24,680 nucleotides of DNA from Gammaproteobacteria bacterium (GCA_007570945.1 RKSH01000213.1:1-24680), one strand, 5' to 3'. Numbered from the stretch's first letter, positions 14,629 to 22,974 are shown. Made by a program: numbers and translations. Notes: generated by a model not told the origin, from the sequence alone.

Positions 14629-15281
14629 AAGCCGGCAACGACGCCGCGCGCGCCGAGATTTTGCGCGCCATCCGCCGCGCCCTGGGCCGCGACGGCCCCC
14701 TCGACCCGGGCATCGCCCGCGCCCTCGCAGCGCGCGCCGCACAGCCGCACCCGCGCCCGCACTACAGCGCCGGCCTGGCGCAGCGCTTCGCGCAAAAATT
14801 GCGCGCCGCCGACGGCAGCGTGGACTTCGCCGACAACCTTGCCGGCATCGCGGCGCGGGTGGACGCATACCTCGCGCGCCACAAGCTCGGCAACACGGTG
14901 GCGCTGGCCCCCGACCGCCGCCTGGACCGAATCCCGTGGCCGGCGCACTGGCAAGCCGAGCGCCGCAACGCGCGCCCCGGCGACGGCGTCGGCATCACCC
15001 CGGCTTTCGCCGCCGTCGCCGAAACCGGCAGCGTGGCGCTGAGCGCCTCGGCCCAAACCCCGGCCGCGCTTAACCTCCTGCCGGCGACCCACATCGTCAT
15101 CGTGGAGGAACAACAAATCGTCCCCTATATGGAGGATGTGTGGCAACTCCTGCGCGCCGCCAACCACAACCCGCGCGCCCTGTTCTTCATCACCGGCCCC
15201 TCGCGCACCGCCGACATAGAACAAACCCTGCAACTCGGCGCGCATGGGCCTACGCGGTTTTTTGTGGTGGTGCGGCGGTGA
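14625..15281 (+). CDS. lutC: Lactate utilization protein C (LUD domain)
   Basis: A 218-residue LUD-domain protein. The conserved core GITPAFAAVAETGSVAL and HIVIVEEQQIVPYMEDVW, followed by FFITGPSRTADIEQTLQLG and the terminal GPTRFFVVV, match LutC/YkgG over the full length. It is the third component of the lactate oxidation complex. The start is GTG at 14625-14627, overlapping the lutB stop (GTGA) with a GGGGGGAG ribosome-binding site just upstream. It is the last gene of the lut operon, and an 81-base gap follows before the methyltransferase. Confidence 0.94.
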   Translation: MKAGNDAARAEILRAIRRALGRDGPLDPGIARALAARAAQPHPRPHYSAGLAQRFAQKLRAADGSVDFADNLAGIAARVDAYLARHKLGNTVALAPDRRLDRIPWPAHWQAERRNARPGDGVGITPAFAAVAETGSVALSASAQTPAALNLLPATHIVIVEEQQIVPYMEDVWQLLRAANHNPRALFFITGPSRTADIEQTLQLGAHGPTRFFVVVRR

Positions 15282-15315
15282 GGAACATGGGATAAGATAA
15301 ATTCGACAGCGCGGT

Positions 15316-15343
15316 GTGACATGTCGTCCGCTGTGGCTACACT
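15316..15343 (+). promoter_or_regulatory. Candidate promoter of the large methyltransferase
   Basis: GTGACA at 15316-15321 and TACACT at 15338-15343 with a 16-base spacer. Its position between the two candidate ATGs (15321 and 15363) supports the downstream start. Confidence 0.4.
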
Positions 15344-15362
15344 GAAAACAAGAGGCATCGAC

Positions 15363-18056
15363 ATGAATCCCACCCGCACCGCTGAAATCGCACTTAATTT
15401 AAAACTGGCCGAGTTGCTCAGACAACAGCACATCCCCGCCGCGGGTGAGCGGCTCCATGAGCGGTTGCAGTACGATTGCCTGGTGGTTCGAGACGATGAC
15501 ATTGTCTCCATTGAGGCGGAATTCGCCCCCGCCGGGAATGTTAAAGCCGAGGCGGCCGGTCGCATCGGGAAAAGACTGGAAGGCAAAGCCGTTGGTTTGG
15601 TCGTTGCCCTGGTTTACCCCTCGCGCCTGCGCAATGCGGCCGATAAGGACATTGGTGATGAACTGGGCAAATGCGCAGATTTGAAATTCTCTTTCGGGGA
15701 AATCGATGAGAATAAAATGAACCCGCCGCTTCTTTTCGACGGCAAAAAATCCGACGCCCGCCCAATTCGATGGAGCGCCGAAGAGACGGGAAGTGTGGAC
15801 ACCCTTGCCAATCACCTGTGGTCGCGCTGGACGGAAAACAGGAGCATCGGCGAGAAGTTCGATGAACTGGTCGCGCAACTCGATACGAGTGTGCAACAAG
15901 CCGCCGATGTGATTTACCGCAATCGGGCGGCGCGGCAAAATATTATCAAAGCCCTGGGCCTGGACATGCTTGGCATTGATGAAGGGGCCTCGCTACGGGC
16001 GGCTTCCCTTATTTTGTGCAACGCGCTTCTTTTTCATGAGCTGCTGTCGAGAATCCCCGGCCTTCCATCAACGCCGGTGTCCAACGATATGGACCGCGAC
16101 AGGGCGGCTGAGGACTGGCAGGCCATTCTTGATATCAACTGGTATCCGGTATTCGGGCCGGCACTTGAGGCCTTGCGTTACATGAACTCCAACACGGCCG
16201 CCGAGTCTTTGACCTTGTTGCGTCCGGCCGCCAAAAAACTTGCATGGTCAAACATTCCCGCGCGCCATGATTTGTCGGGGCGTGTTTTTCACCGCCTGCT
16301 CATCGGCGGGAAATATCTCAGCCCGAACTACACCACCATCACCGCCGCCATTATTTTATCCACGCTTGCACTTGAGGGCGTGGACATCGACTGGGGCGAC
16401 ACCGGGCAAATTAAGAAGCTCGACATAACCGACCCGGCCTGCGGCACCGGCACCCTGCTGGTGGCCGCCGCGGAGGAAATCAGACGCCGCCATTTCCGCG
16501 CCTCTCTGGATGCGGGCAAAACCCCTGCGGAAAGCCTTGGCCGGGATATTCTGCAACATACCCTGCGCGGTCGCGATGTGGTTCTTGCGGCGGTGCATCT
16601 CACCGCCGCCACTCTTGCGATGATGGAAACATCGCAAAAAATCAACCGCACCCAACTCGCCCAAATGCCGCTGACGGTTGACAGATCAAACAAAGACGCG
16701 CCGATACCGTATCTCGGCAGTTTGGATTATCTGTCCACCAGCCAGACAAAACCCCGGCCCATTAATCTGCCTGACGCCCCCAAAAGCGTCACCGGCGGCG
16801 GTGAGCAGTGCGTGGTTGATGAGCTGGAATCGGTTGACGTGGCCATTCTCAATCCGCCGTTTTTCAAGTCTCAAGGGGCCACCGTCGCCAAAGATGGCAA
16901 AAAAGAATGGAAGCCGTTTTTTGGTTTAATGACAAGGCCCGAAGACGCTGCCGCCATGCGCAAAGAATTGCAACGCCGCTTGTCAAAATTACCCGCCAGT
17001 ATGAAAGCCGGCGGCTCCGCTTTCATCTGCCTTGCGGATGAAGCACTCAGCAACGACGGCACTTTGGCACTCGATGAGTCCTCAATTCCTGACATTTCCG
17101 ACACGCCCGGGGCTGTTTGCTCCATTCGGTCCAGCACCAACGGCAAATCGTGGGGAGAAGTCATTAAGGTGACTTTGCCCAATCATCAGAGCTGCAAAAT
17201 ACCAGACATTGGCAGGTTTATCAGCGGTGCCACGGCATTTTGCAATAGCGAGTTGGCCCAGACCGCCTGGCACCTTGTCCAAGGCAATTTATATTTGCCG
17301 GGGAAAACCCCCGTAAATATTCCCACATGCACGGTCGGTAAAATAGGGGACGCCGGCCCTTCGGGTATACAAATTAAAGGAAGGGCCGCCCCGGGCGATA
17401 TGATGCCTGTTGGCAAGTCGGGCTATCCGGCAATTTGGCACCACGATGCAGACAGCATCACAAAAATCGAGGCTAAGCCCAATGCCAGCATAGTCGCTAA
17501 AAAGGGACGGGAAAAAGAAGTCAACCGTCTTTGGCGCCTTGCCGGCCGCGTCCACATAGCCAAAGAATTTCGTTTGAACACGCAACGTGCAACGGCAGTG
17601 TGGTCGCCGAAAAAAATGCTCGGTGTTCGTTCCTGGAACACACTGAAAATACACTTTCAAGAGCCCGCGGCGGCCAGAGAGAAAGCCCTCATTCTATGGC
17701 TCAATTCCACTCTCGGAATTCTTTTGTCAATTACACATGCCAACCGCCCTTACCCCGGGCGCATTGACACGCCTTTGGCGGGATTGCGCGAACTGCCGGT
17801 TTTGGATGTCCGCACGCTCAGCGCAGTCGCATGCGAAGAGGCGAACCTTTTGTGGAAAGAGGTGTCCCAGTCCGCCCTGTTGCCCTTTTCCCGCGCAAAT
17901 GACGATTCAACCCGCCAAAAGATTGACCGACTTTTTGCCAAAAAGATATTAAAACTCCCGGACAATGCGATAGATGAAATCGCCGGTCTGCGCAAACGGA
18001 TGGGCGCCGAGTCCATTGTCAGAGGAACTAGAAAAGCAACGCCAACGGCCAGATAG
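15363..18056 (+). CDS. Large N6-adenine DNA methyltransferase with possible N-terminal nuclease domain (Type IIG-like)
   Basis: An 897-residue protein. The S-adenosylmethionine motif DPACGTGTLL starts at residue 357, and the catalytic motif NPPF is at 497-500 (VAILNPPFF), an order and sequence typical of gamma-class N6-adenine methyltransferases. Residues 150-350 are helical and end in HDLSGRVFHRLL and KYLSPNYTTI, as in large N-6 DNA methylases of the Type IIG/PglX kind. Residues 30-110 contain D38 (YDCLVV) and E51-A-E53 (VSIEAEF), which could be a PD-(D/E)XK-type core with Glu in place of Lys; that is tentative. The rest, 500-897, would be target recognition. The ATG at 15363 has an AGAGG ribosome-binding site; the ATG at 15321 has none. 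Codon use is more A/T-rich than in lutABC, suggesting transfer. It is shorter than typical PglX and no other BREX gene is seen. Confidence 0.82.
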   Translation: MNPTRTAEIALNLKLAELLRQQHIPAAGERLHERLQYDCLVVRDDDIVSIEAEFAPAGNVKAEAAGRIGKRLEGKAVGLVVALVYPSRLRNAADKDIGDELGKCADLKFSFGEIDENKMNPPLLFDGKKSDARPIRWSAEETGSVDTLANHLWSRWTENRSIGEKFDELVAQLDTSVQQAADVIYRNRAARQNIIKALGLDMLGIDEGASLRAASLILCNALLFHELLSRIPGLPSTPVSNDMDRDRAAEDWQAILDINWYPVFGPALEALRYMNSNTAAESLTLLRPAAKKLAWSNIPARHDLSGRVFHRLLIGGKYLSPNYTTITAAIILSTLALEGVDIDWGDTGQIKKLDITDPACGTGTLLVAAAEEIRRRHFRASLDAGKTPAESLGRDILQHTLRGRDVVLAAVHLTAATLAMMETSQKINRTQLAQMPLTVDRSNKDAPIPYLGSLDYLSTSQTKPRPINLPDAPKSVTGGGEQCVVDELESVDVAILNPPFFKSQGATVAKDGKKEWKPFFGLMTRPEDAAAMRKELQRRLSKLPASMKAGGSAFICLADEALSNDGTLALDESSIPDISDTPGAVCSIRSSTNGKSWGEVIKVTLPNHQSCKIPDIGRFISGATAFCNSELAQTAWHLVQGNLYLPGKTPVNIPTCTVGKIGDAGPSGIQIKGRAAPGDMMPVGKSGYPAIWHHDADSITKIEAKPNASIVAKKGREKEVNRLWRLAGRVHIAKEFRLNTQRATAVWSPKKMLGVRSWNTLKIHFQEPAAAREKALILWLNSTLGILLSITHANRPYPGRIDTPLAGLRELPVLDVRTLSAVACEEANLLWKEVSQSALLPFSRANDDSTRQKIDRLFAKKILKLPDNAIDEIAGLRKRMGAESIVRGTRKATPTAR

Positions 18057-18111
18057 ACTGGCCGGTCTTGCCCTGTGTTATTTCTGCAGTGGCGGGGAGA
18101 TTGGGGGAATT

Positions 18112-18840
18112 TCAGCCCGGCTTGTAGGACTCACGTTGTTCCCTGACCGCCGACTGCAGTTCATCCAGGGCGAACATCCGCGGCCGAAACACGACAAAGC
18201 CGTTATCAAGCCGCTTAAGTTTCCCGCCCCATTGGTTTTCCCAATCTTTGTAGGGCTTGCTTTTTTCTCCGTTGCGCAAATACAGCCGAGGCGGCGTGAG
18301 TTTGTAGGGCAGTTGGACGACGGTTTGTCGGTATTTGGAAATCTTGTGCGGCGCGCGCACCTCCCGGCTGTAGGTTTCTTTTTTGATTTGAATATTAATC
18401 GGCTCGCTTCCGCCCGGCGACACCCGAATGTCGATACCTTTCCAGTCAAGCTCCGCGCTCATTTCCACCGTGATGCCGGGCAGAACCGTCCGAATCGCGT
18501 AGCCTCCCTGTATCTGGGTCAGAATACTGGCCCACGTCCGGTACATCCGGGCCGGCAGCCCGCGCCAGAAAGTTTCCTCGCTGAACTGCGCCTTAGTCTG
18601 GAACGCGACCAGCGGCGTTTTTAATTCCTCCTTGTATATTGCGTAAAAACTGTCGAAATCGGGCAGGCCGGCCAGCCGCCCCGGCTTCCAGTATTCCCGG
18701 TAAAGATGGCGCAGCGGCTGTATCTCGCGCGGCATATCCAACTCCACAAGTTTGATATGCGCGTATTTTTTGTGGTGGGCATCGAGTTTGATTCCCGAAA
18801 GAAACACCTCAAACGCCTTGAGTTCATCTAACTCGCTCAT
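18112..18840 (-). CDS. Putative Type II restriction endonuclease, PD-(D/E)XK-like
   Basis: A 242-residue protein I cannot place in a named restriction family. Its best catalytic candidate is E130 (SAELDW), D137 (KGIDIRV) and Q151-I-K153 (NIQIKKE), which fits a PD-(D/E)XK core with Gln in the variable position. The rest is a soluble alpha/beta protein with no membrane part. The ATG at 18838-18840 (MSELDELKAF) overlaps the end of the upstream methyltransferase by 17 bases, the usual arrangement of a methyltransferase-endonuclease operon in which methylation is made first. The function rests on this context plus the motif. The gene ends 55 bases from the end of the convergent large methyltransferase. 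Codon use differs from the core genes, with many A/T-ending codons. Confidence 0.7.
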   Translation of the reverse strand: MSELDELKAFEVFLSGIKLDAHHKKYAHIKLVELDMPREIQPLRHLYREYWKPGRLAGLPDFDSFYAIYKEELKTPLVAFQTKAQFSEETFWRGLPARMYRTWASILTQIQGGYAIRTVLPGITVEMSAELDWKGIDIRVSPGGSEPINIQIKKETYSREVRAPHKISKYRQTVVQLPYKLTPPRLYLRNGEKSKPYKDWENQWGGKLKRLDNGFVVFRPRMFALDELQSAVREQRESYKPG

Positions 18841-19765
18841 AAGCCAGCCACCCCTCCGCCAGGGCCACATAATCCGGGTTGATTTCTATGCCGTGGTAGT
18901 CCACGCCCATGCTTCGCGCCACCACGCATTCCGAGCCGGAGCCGGAAAAGGGCACCAGCAGTTTCCCGCCCCCGCCATTGACTGCCGACTGAATCAACTG
19001 CCGGGTCAGCGCCGAGGGTTTTTGCGTCGGATGCTTGATGATTTCATGGCCGTCGTGCTCCCGCAGCGCCCCGGGCTCATGCACGGTGCCGCCGCAGGTT
19101 TTGCACAAAAACCAGCGCTCGGCCCGCCCGGCACCGCCGGCCAGCGCCGGCACCCGCAACACATCCCGCGGCAGGGCGCCGCGGGGATGGGCGTTATACA
19201 CCGTCCGCCGGCCCTTGTTGCTGTAGCGGCACTTGGTCTCCCGCCGCACCCGGCCCGCACAGCGCAAGTAGTTTTCCCCATATGGCACCCGCACCTCGTC
19301 CACATTCACCTGCGGCCGCCGCCCGCGCCACAAACACAGAATGGTCTCGTGGCTTCTCTGCCAGAACTTCAGTTGCGGCACGGTTTTGTTGGTGTAGTGC
19401 CAGATAAGCCACCGCTGCTTGTCCATCGGGCAGCGGACCGCAATGTGCGCCAGCACTTCCGGAAAACCGTACACAAAAACCGGCTGGCTTTCCTTCACCA
19501 GCCGCAGGCACTCGCCAATCCACGCCGTGGACCACGCCAGATATTCGCCAATCTCGCGGCTGTCGGTGTTGTTGCCGAAGTTCTTGCCGATGTTGTACGG
19601 CGGGTCGGCGATAATCAGGTCAAAAATCCCCCCGCCCGGGATGGCGCGCAACGATTCCAGAACATCACCGCAGACAATCCCGCCCGCGGAAGACGGCTTG
19701 GAAAAGGCGATGGGACTGGTGACGGCGGCAGGCATCTCAGTGGGAGTTTTTGTATAATGAAACAT
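18824..19765 (-). CDS. DNA methyltransferase of a Type II restriction-modification system (beta class)
   Basis: A 313-residue methyltransferase with the catalytic motif DPPY at 54-57 (LIIADPPYNIGKNF) before the cofactor motif FSGSGSECVVA at 273-283, an order that marks the beta class. HPTQKP at 245-250 and the ending YHGIEINPDYVALA are typical. DPPY usually means N6-adenine methylation, though N4-cytosine cannot be excluded. The insert between motifs carries a CxxC pair (CKTC near 221-224) and many Arg residues, probably the target recognition part. The chosen start is ATG at 19763-19765; another ATG at 19735 is possible. The open frame continues upstream to 20587 only as a shadow of fabA/fabB. 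It is coupled to the endonuclease gene by a 17-base overlap. Confidence 0.88.
   Translation of the reverse strand: MFHYTKTPTEMPAAVTSPIAFSKPSSAGGIVCGDVLESLRAIPGGGIFDLIIADPPYNIGKNFGNNTDSREIGEYLAWSTAWIGECLRLVKESQPVFVYGFPEVLAHIAVRCPMDKQRWLIWHYTNKTVPQLKFWQRSHETILCLWRGRRPQVNVDEVRVPYGENYLRCAGRVRRETKCRYSNKGRRTVYNAHPRGALPRDVLRVPALAGGAGRAERWFLCKTCGGTVHEPGALREHDGHEIIKHPTQKPSALTRQLIQSAVNGGGGKLLVPFSGSGSECVVARSMGVDYHGIEINPDYVALAEGWLAYERVR
19753..19758 (+). promoter_or_regulatory. TATAAT box, candidate -10 of fabA
   Basis: A perfect plus-strand TATAAT lies 73 bases before the fabA ATG and overlaps the 5' end of the minus-strand methyltransferase. No good -35 box is seen at the right distance. On the minus strand, TAGAAT (19801-19806) is a candidate -10 for the methyltransferase, so the two promoters face each other within about 50 bases. 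Confidence 0.4.
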
Positions 19766-19831
19766 CGCCCGGGAGTGAAAACAGTCTATCACGTTTCCGT
19801 ATTCTACAAAGCCGCCAAACCAAAACCACCC

Positions 19832-20356
19832 ATGCCCCCTCCCCGGCAAGCAACCTACACCCGCGCCGAGCTCATTCGTTGCGGGCGGGGGGAGTTGTTT
19901 GGGACGGGGAATGCGCAGTTGCCGCTGCCGCCGATGCTGATGTTTGACCGCATCACGCGCATCTCCGAGAACAGCGGCGCGCATGGCAAGGGGTCGGTTT
20001 GCGCGGAGTTGGATATTCATCCCGGGCTGTGGTTTTTTGACTGCCATTTTCAGGGCGACCCGGTGATGCCGGGCTGCCTGGGGCTGGATGCGCTGTGGCA
20101 ACTGGTGGGGTTTTACCTCGGCTGGCTGGGCGCGCCGGGGCGCGGGCGGGCGCTGGGCTCGGGCGGGATTCGGTTCAGCGGACAGGTGACGCCGCGCAAC
20201 AAACTGCTCACCTACCAACTGGATTTCAAGCGCGTGATTATGCGCCGCATGACCATGGGCATCGCCGACGGCATGGTGTCCGCCGACGGCCGGCCCATTT
20301 ACCACGGTGAAGATTTGCGCGTCGGTTTGTTCCGCGGCGGTGAGGGTGATGGTTAA
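19832..20356 (+). CDS. fabA: 3-hydroxydecanoyl-ACP dehydratase/isomerase FabA
   Basis: A 174-residue protein, nearly the same length as E. coli FabA (172). RGELFG near 19-24, LPPMLMFDRI, and the active-site segment CHFQGDPVMPGCLGLDALWQLVGFYLGW are almost unchanged; H72 and D86 are the catalytic residues. It dehydrates 3-hydroxydecanoyl-ACP and isomerises the trans-2 product to cis-3, the branch point of anaerobic unsaturated fatty acid synthesis. The ATG at 19832 (MPPPRQATYT) aligns with the family start; the open frame further upstream is a shadow of the methyltransferase. The stop overlaps the fabB start by 8 bases. Confidence 0.96.
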   Translation: MPPPRQATYTRAELIRCGRGELFGTGNAQLPLPPMLMFDRITRISENSGAHGKGSVCAELDIHPGLWFFDCHFQGDPVMPGCLGLDALWQLVGFYLGWLGAPGRGRALGSGGIRFSGQVTPRNKLLTYQLDFKRVIMRRMTMGIADGMVSADGRPIYHGEDLRVGLFRGGEGDG

Positions 20357-21584
20357 AGACAACAGCCGCCGCGTGGTGGTCACCGGCCTCGGCATCGTCT
20401 CCAGCATTGGCTGCAACGCCGGGCAGGTGGCCCGCGCCCTGCGCGACGGCGCCAGCGGCATCCGCCATAATTCAGAGTACGCCGAGCTCGGTTTCCGCAG
20501 CCAGGTGTGCGGCCCGGTGGAACTGGATTTGGCGGCGCTCATTGACCGCAAGATTTTGCGCTTCATGGGTGACGCCGCCGCCTTCAACTATCTCGCCATG
20601 CGGCAGGCCATCGACGATTCCGGACTCAGTGCCGCCATGGTCTCCCACCCGCGCACCGGGCTCATCGTCGGCACCGGCGGCGCGTCCACCGCCAACGTCA
20701 GCCTCGCCGTGGACACCCTGCGCGAGCGCGGCATTCGCCGGGTGGGCCCCTACATGGTGCCGCGCACCATGTCCAGCACCGCCTCGGCCGGCCTCGGCAC
20801 CGCTTTCGCCATCAAGGGCGCCTCCTACTCCATCAGTTCGGCCTGCTCCACCAGCGCCCACTGCATCGGCCACGCCGCGGAACTGATTCAACTGGACAAA
20901 CAGGACATCGTCTTCGCCGGCGGCGGCGAGGAGGTGCACTGGACGCTGACCATGCTGTTCGACGCCATGGGCGCATTGTCATCCAAATTCAACGACTCCC
21001 CGCGGCGCGCCTCGCGCCCATATGACGCTGGCCGCGACGGCTTCGTCATCTCCGGCGGCGGCGGCGTGCTGGTGATGGAGGAGTTGCAGCATGCACGCAG
21101 GCGCGGCGCGCGCATCATCGCCGAACTCACCGGCTACGGCGCCACTTCCGACGGCGCCGACATGGTGCAGCCCTCCGGCGAAGGCGCGGTGCGCTGCATG
21201 CAAGCCGCGCTGGCCGGCATCGACGGCAGGGTGGACTATGTCAACGCCCACGGCACCAGCACCCCGGCCGGCGACATCGTGGAGTTGAACGCGCTGGCCG
21301 AGGTGTTCGGCGGCGCGGACCGGGTGCCGCCCATCTCGGCCACCAAATCACTCAGCGGCCACGCCCTCGGCGCCGCCGGCGTGAACGAGGCGGTCTACAC
21401 CCTGCTGATGATGCGGGACAATTTCATCGCCGCCAGCGCCAATCTGGAAACCCCGGATGCGGGCGCCGCCGGTTTTCCCATCGTCACCGAAAGCCGCGAC
21501 GCCGAGCTCAACACCGCGCTTTCCAACAGCTTCGGTTTCGGCGGCACCAACTGCTGTCTGGTGTTCAGCAAAGTGAACTTGTGA
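20349..21584 (+). CDS. fabB: 3-oxoacyl-ACP synthase I, FabB
   Basis: A 411-residue condensing enzyme. The Cys-His-His triad is C166 (SSACSTSAHC), H301 (NAHGTSTPAGD) and H338 (SGHALGAAG); the terminal NSFGFGGTN loop is intact. FabB elongates the cis-unsaturated acyl-ACP made by FabA. Start ATG at 20349 overlaps the fabA stop (ATGGTTAA), so the two are translated together. The FabB type rather than FabF is supported by adjacency to fabA and by the MVPRTMSSTASAGL segment. It converges on rho with a 25-base gap. Confidence 0.96.
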   Translation: MVKDNSRRVVVTGLGIVSSIGCNAGQVARALRDGASGIRHNSEYAELGFRSQVCGPVELDLAALIDRKILRFMGDAAAFNYLAMRQAIDDSGLSAAMVSHPRTGLIVGTGGASTANVSLAVDTLRERGIRRVGPYMVPRTMSSTASAGLGTAFAIKGASYSISSACSTSAHCIGHAAELIQLDKQDIVFAGGGEEVHWTLTMLFDAMGALSSKFNDSPRRASRPYDAGRDGFVISGGGGVLVMEELQHARRRGARIIAELTGYGATSDGADMVQPSGEGAVRCMQAALAGIDGRVDYVNAHGTSTPAGDIVELNALAEVFGGADRVPPISATKSLSGHALGAAGVNEAVYTLLMMRDNFIAASANLETPDAGAAGFPIVTESRDAELNTALSNSFGFGGTNCCLVFSKVNL

Positions 21585-21608
21585 CCGCCGGCCGCGGCTG
21601 GGCGGCGG
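21585..21608. terminator. Possible hairpin between convergent fabB and rho
   Basis: CCGCCG at 21585-21590 can pair with CGGCGG at 21603-21608, leaving a 12-base loop that can itself fold. It fills almost the whole gap between the two stop codons. There is no U-tract on either side, so intrinsic termination would be weak. Confidence 0.3.
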
Positions 21609-21609
21609 C

Positions 21610-22872
21610 TCAGCGCTTCATGGATTGAAAAAACTCGGCGTTGTTTTTTGTCGCGCGCAGTTTGTCCAGCAGAAACTCAATCGCCTGGGTGTCCTCCATG
21701 GGGTGCAGCAACTTGCGCAACAGCCAGATTTTCTGCAACTCGGCGGGGTCGGTGAGCAACTCCTCGCGGCGGGTGCCGGAGCGGCTGATAATCACCGCCG
21801 GGTAAACGCGCTTCTCGGCGATGCGGCGGTCCAGGTGAATCTCCAGGTTGCCGGTGCCCTTGAACTCCTCGTAAATCACGTCGTCCATCTTGGAGCCGGT
21901 GTCAATGAGCGCGGTGGCGAGGATGGTGATGCTGCCGCCCTCCTCCACATTGCGCGCCGCGCCGAAGAAGCGCTTCGGCCGCTGCAGGGCGTTGGCGTCC
22001 ACGCCGCCAGTGAGCACCTTGCCGGAGGCCGGCGCCACCGTGTTGTAGGCGCGCGCCAGGCGGGTGATGGAGTCGAGGAGGATGACCACGTCCTGCTTGG
22101 TTTCCACCAGCCGCTTGGCCTTCTCCAGCACCATCTCGGCGACCTGCACATGGCGCGCCGCCGGCTCGTCAAAGGTGGATGACACCACCTCGCCGCGCAC
22201 CGTGCGCTGCATCTCGGTCACCTCCTCCGGCCGCTCGTCGATCAGCAGCACTATCAGTCGGCACTGCGGCTCGCTGGCGGTGATGGAGTGGGCGATCTGC
22301 TGCAGCATCACCGTCTTGCCGGTCTTCGGCGACGACACCAGCAGCCCGCGCTGGCCCTTGCCGATGGGGGCGATGATGTCGATGACGCGCCCGGTCAGCG
22401 ACTCCGCCGAACCGTTTTCCCGCTCCAGACGAATGCGCTGGTCGGGGTGCAGCGGGGTCAGGTTCTCAAACAGAATGCGGTGCTTGGATTGTTCCGGGGT
22501 CTGGCCGTTGATGGTTTCCACTTTGAGCAGCGCGAAATAGCGCTCGGAATCCTTGGGCGGCCGTATCTCGCCCACCACGCTGTCGCCGGTGCGCAAATTG
22601 AAGCGGCGTATCTGGCTCGGCGACACGTAAATGTCGTCCGGCCCGGCCAGGTACGAACTGGAGGACGAGCGCAAAAAACCGAAGCCGTCGGGCAGGATTT
22701 CCACCACGCCCTCGCCGGCGATGTTCTCGCCCTTGCGCGACAGCGCCTTGAGGATGGAAAACACCTGGTCCTGCTTGCGCATGCGGCCGACGTTTTCCAG
22801 GTTGAGTTCCCGCGCCAGTTCGGCGAGTTCCGCGGCCGGTTTGGTTTTAAGTTCGGTAAGATTGAGGGACAT
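21610..22872 (-). CDS. rho: Transcription termination factor Rho
   Basis: A 420-residue hexameric RNA helicase that ends transcription. The N-terminal helical domain (LNLTELKTKPAAELAELA) is followed by the RNA-binding cold-shock-like domain (EGVVEILPDGFGFLRS, DIYVSPSQIRRFNLRTGD), Walker A SSPKTGKT near 180-187, VLLIDERPEEVTEM, and the C-terminal R-loop region with SGKVLTGGVDANAL. Length is the normal short gammaproteobacterial form (E. coli 419) with no insertion. The ATG at 22870-22872 is clear. It follows trxA on the same strand, the E. coli order, with a 102-base leader that contains two hairpins. Confidence 0.97.
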   Translation of the reverse strand: MSLNLTELKTKPAAELAELARELNLENVGRMRKQDQVFSILKALSRKGENIAGEGVVEILPDGFGFLRSSSSSYLAGPDDIYVSPSQIRRFNLRTGDSVVGEIRPPKDSERYFALLKVETINGQTPEQSKHRILFENLTPLHPDQRIRLERENGSAESLTGRVIDIIAPIGKGQRGLLVSSPKTGKTVMLQQIAHSITASEPQCRLIVLLIDERPEEVTEMQRTVRGEVVSSTFDEPAARHVQVAEMVLEKAKRLVETKQDVVILLDSITRLARAYNTVAPASGKVLTGGVDANALQRPKRFFGAARNVEEGGSITILATALIDTGSKMDDVIYEEFKGTGNLEIHLDRRIAEKRVYPAVIISRSGTRREELLTDPAELQKIWLLRKLLHPMEDTQAIEFLLDKLRATKNNAEFFQSMKR

Positions 22873-22895
22873 GGATGGCTACCTGGGGTTTGCGG

Positions 22896-22921
22896 CCCCG
22901 CCCGAACGGTCGTCGGCGGGG
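22896..22921 (-). promoter_or_regulatory. rho leader hairpin 2
   Basis: CCCCGCC (22896-22902) pairs with GGCGGGG (22915-22921), a 7-base-pair stem with a 12-base loop, about 25 bases before the rho start. It may take part in control of rho, whose expression is known to be autoregulated by attenuation in E. coli. Confidence 0.4.
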
Positions 22922-22934
22922 AGGAGGGATGAAA

Positions 22935-22953
22935 CCGGCGGAGTGTCCGCCGG
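22935..22953 (-). terminator. Attenuator-like hairpin between trxA and rho
   Basis: A perfect 8-base-pair stem, CCGGCGGA with TCCGCCGG around a 3-base loop, lies about 20 bases after the trxA stop. On the minus strand it is followed by TTTC, a short U-run, so it could end trxA transcripts partly and let some continue into rho. Confidence 0.5.
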
Positions 22954-22974
22954 CGGTGGTTTTATGGTATTCTG

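Noticed and set aside
13579..14868. Minus-strand open frame of 429 residues opposite lutB
   Set aside because: Low-complexity Ala/Arg/Gly translation caused by high GC; lutB is intact on the other strand.
15321..15362. Earlier ATG start for the large methyltransferase
   Set aside because: No ribosome-binding site, and a likely promoter overlaps it; the ATG at 15363 has an AGAGG element at the right distance.
15363..19765. BREX or DISARM system
   Set aside because: Only the methyltransferase-like part resembles PglX or DrmM; no PglZ, BrxC, helicase or phospholipase-like partner gene is present.
19766..20587. Upstream extension of the DPPY methyltransferase to 587 residues
   Set aside because: The extension is antisense to fabA/fabB; the methyltransferase begins at 19765 or 19735.
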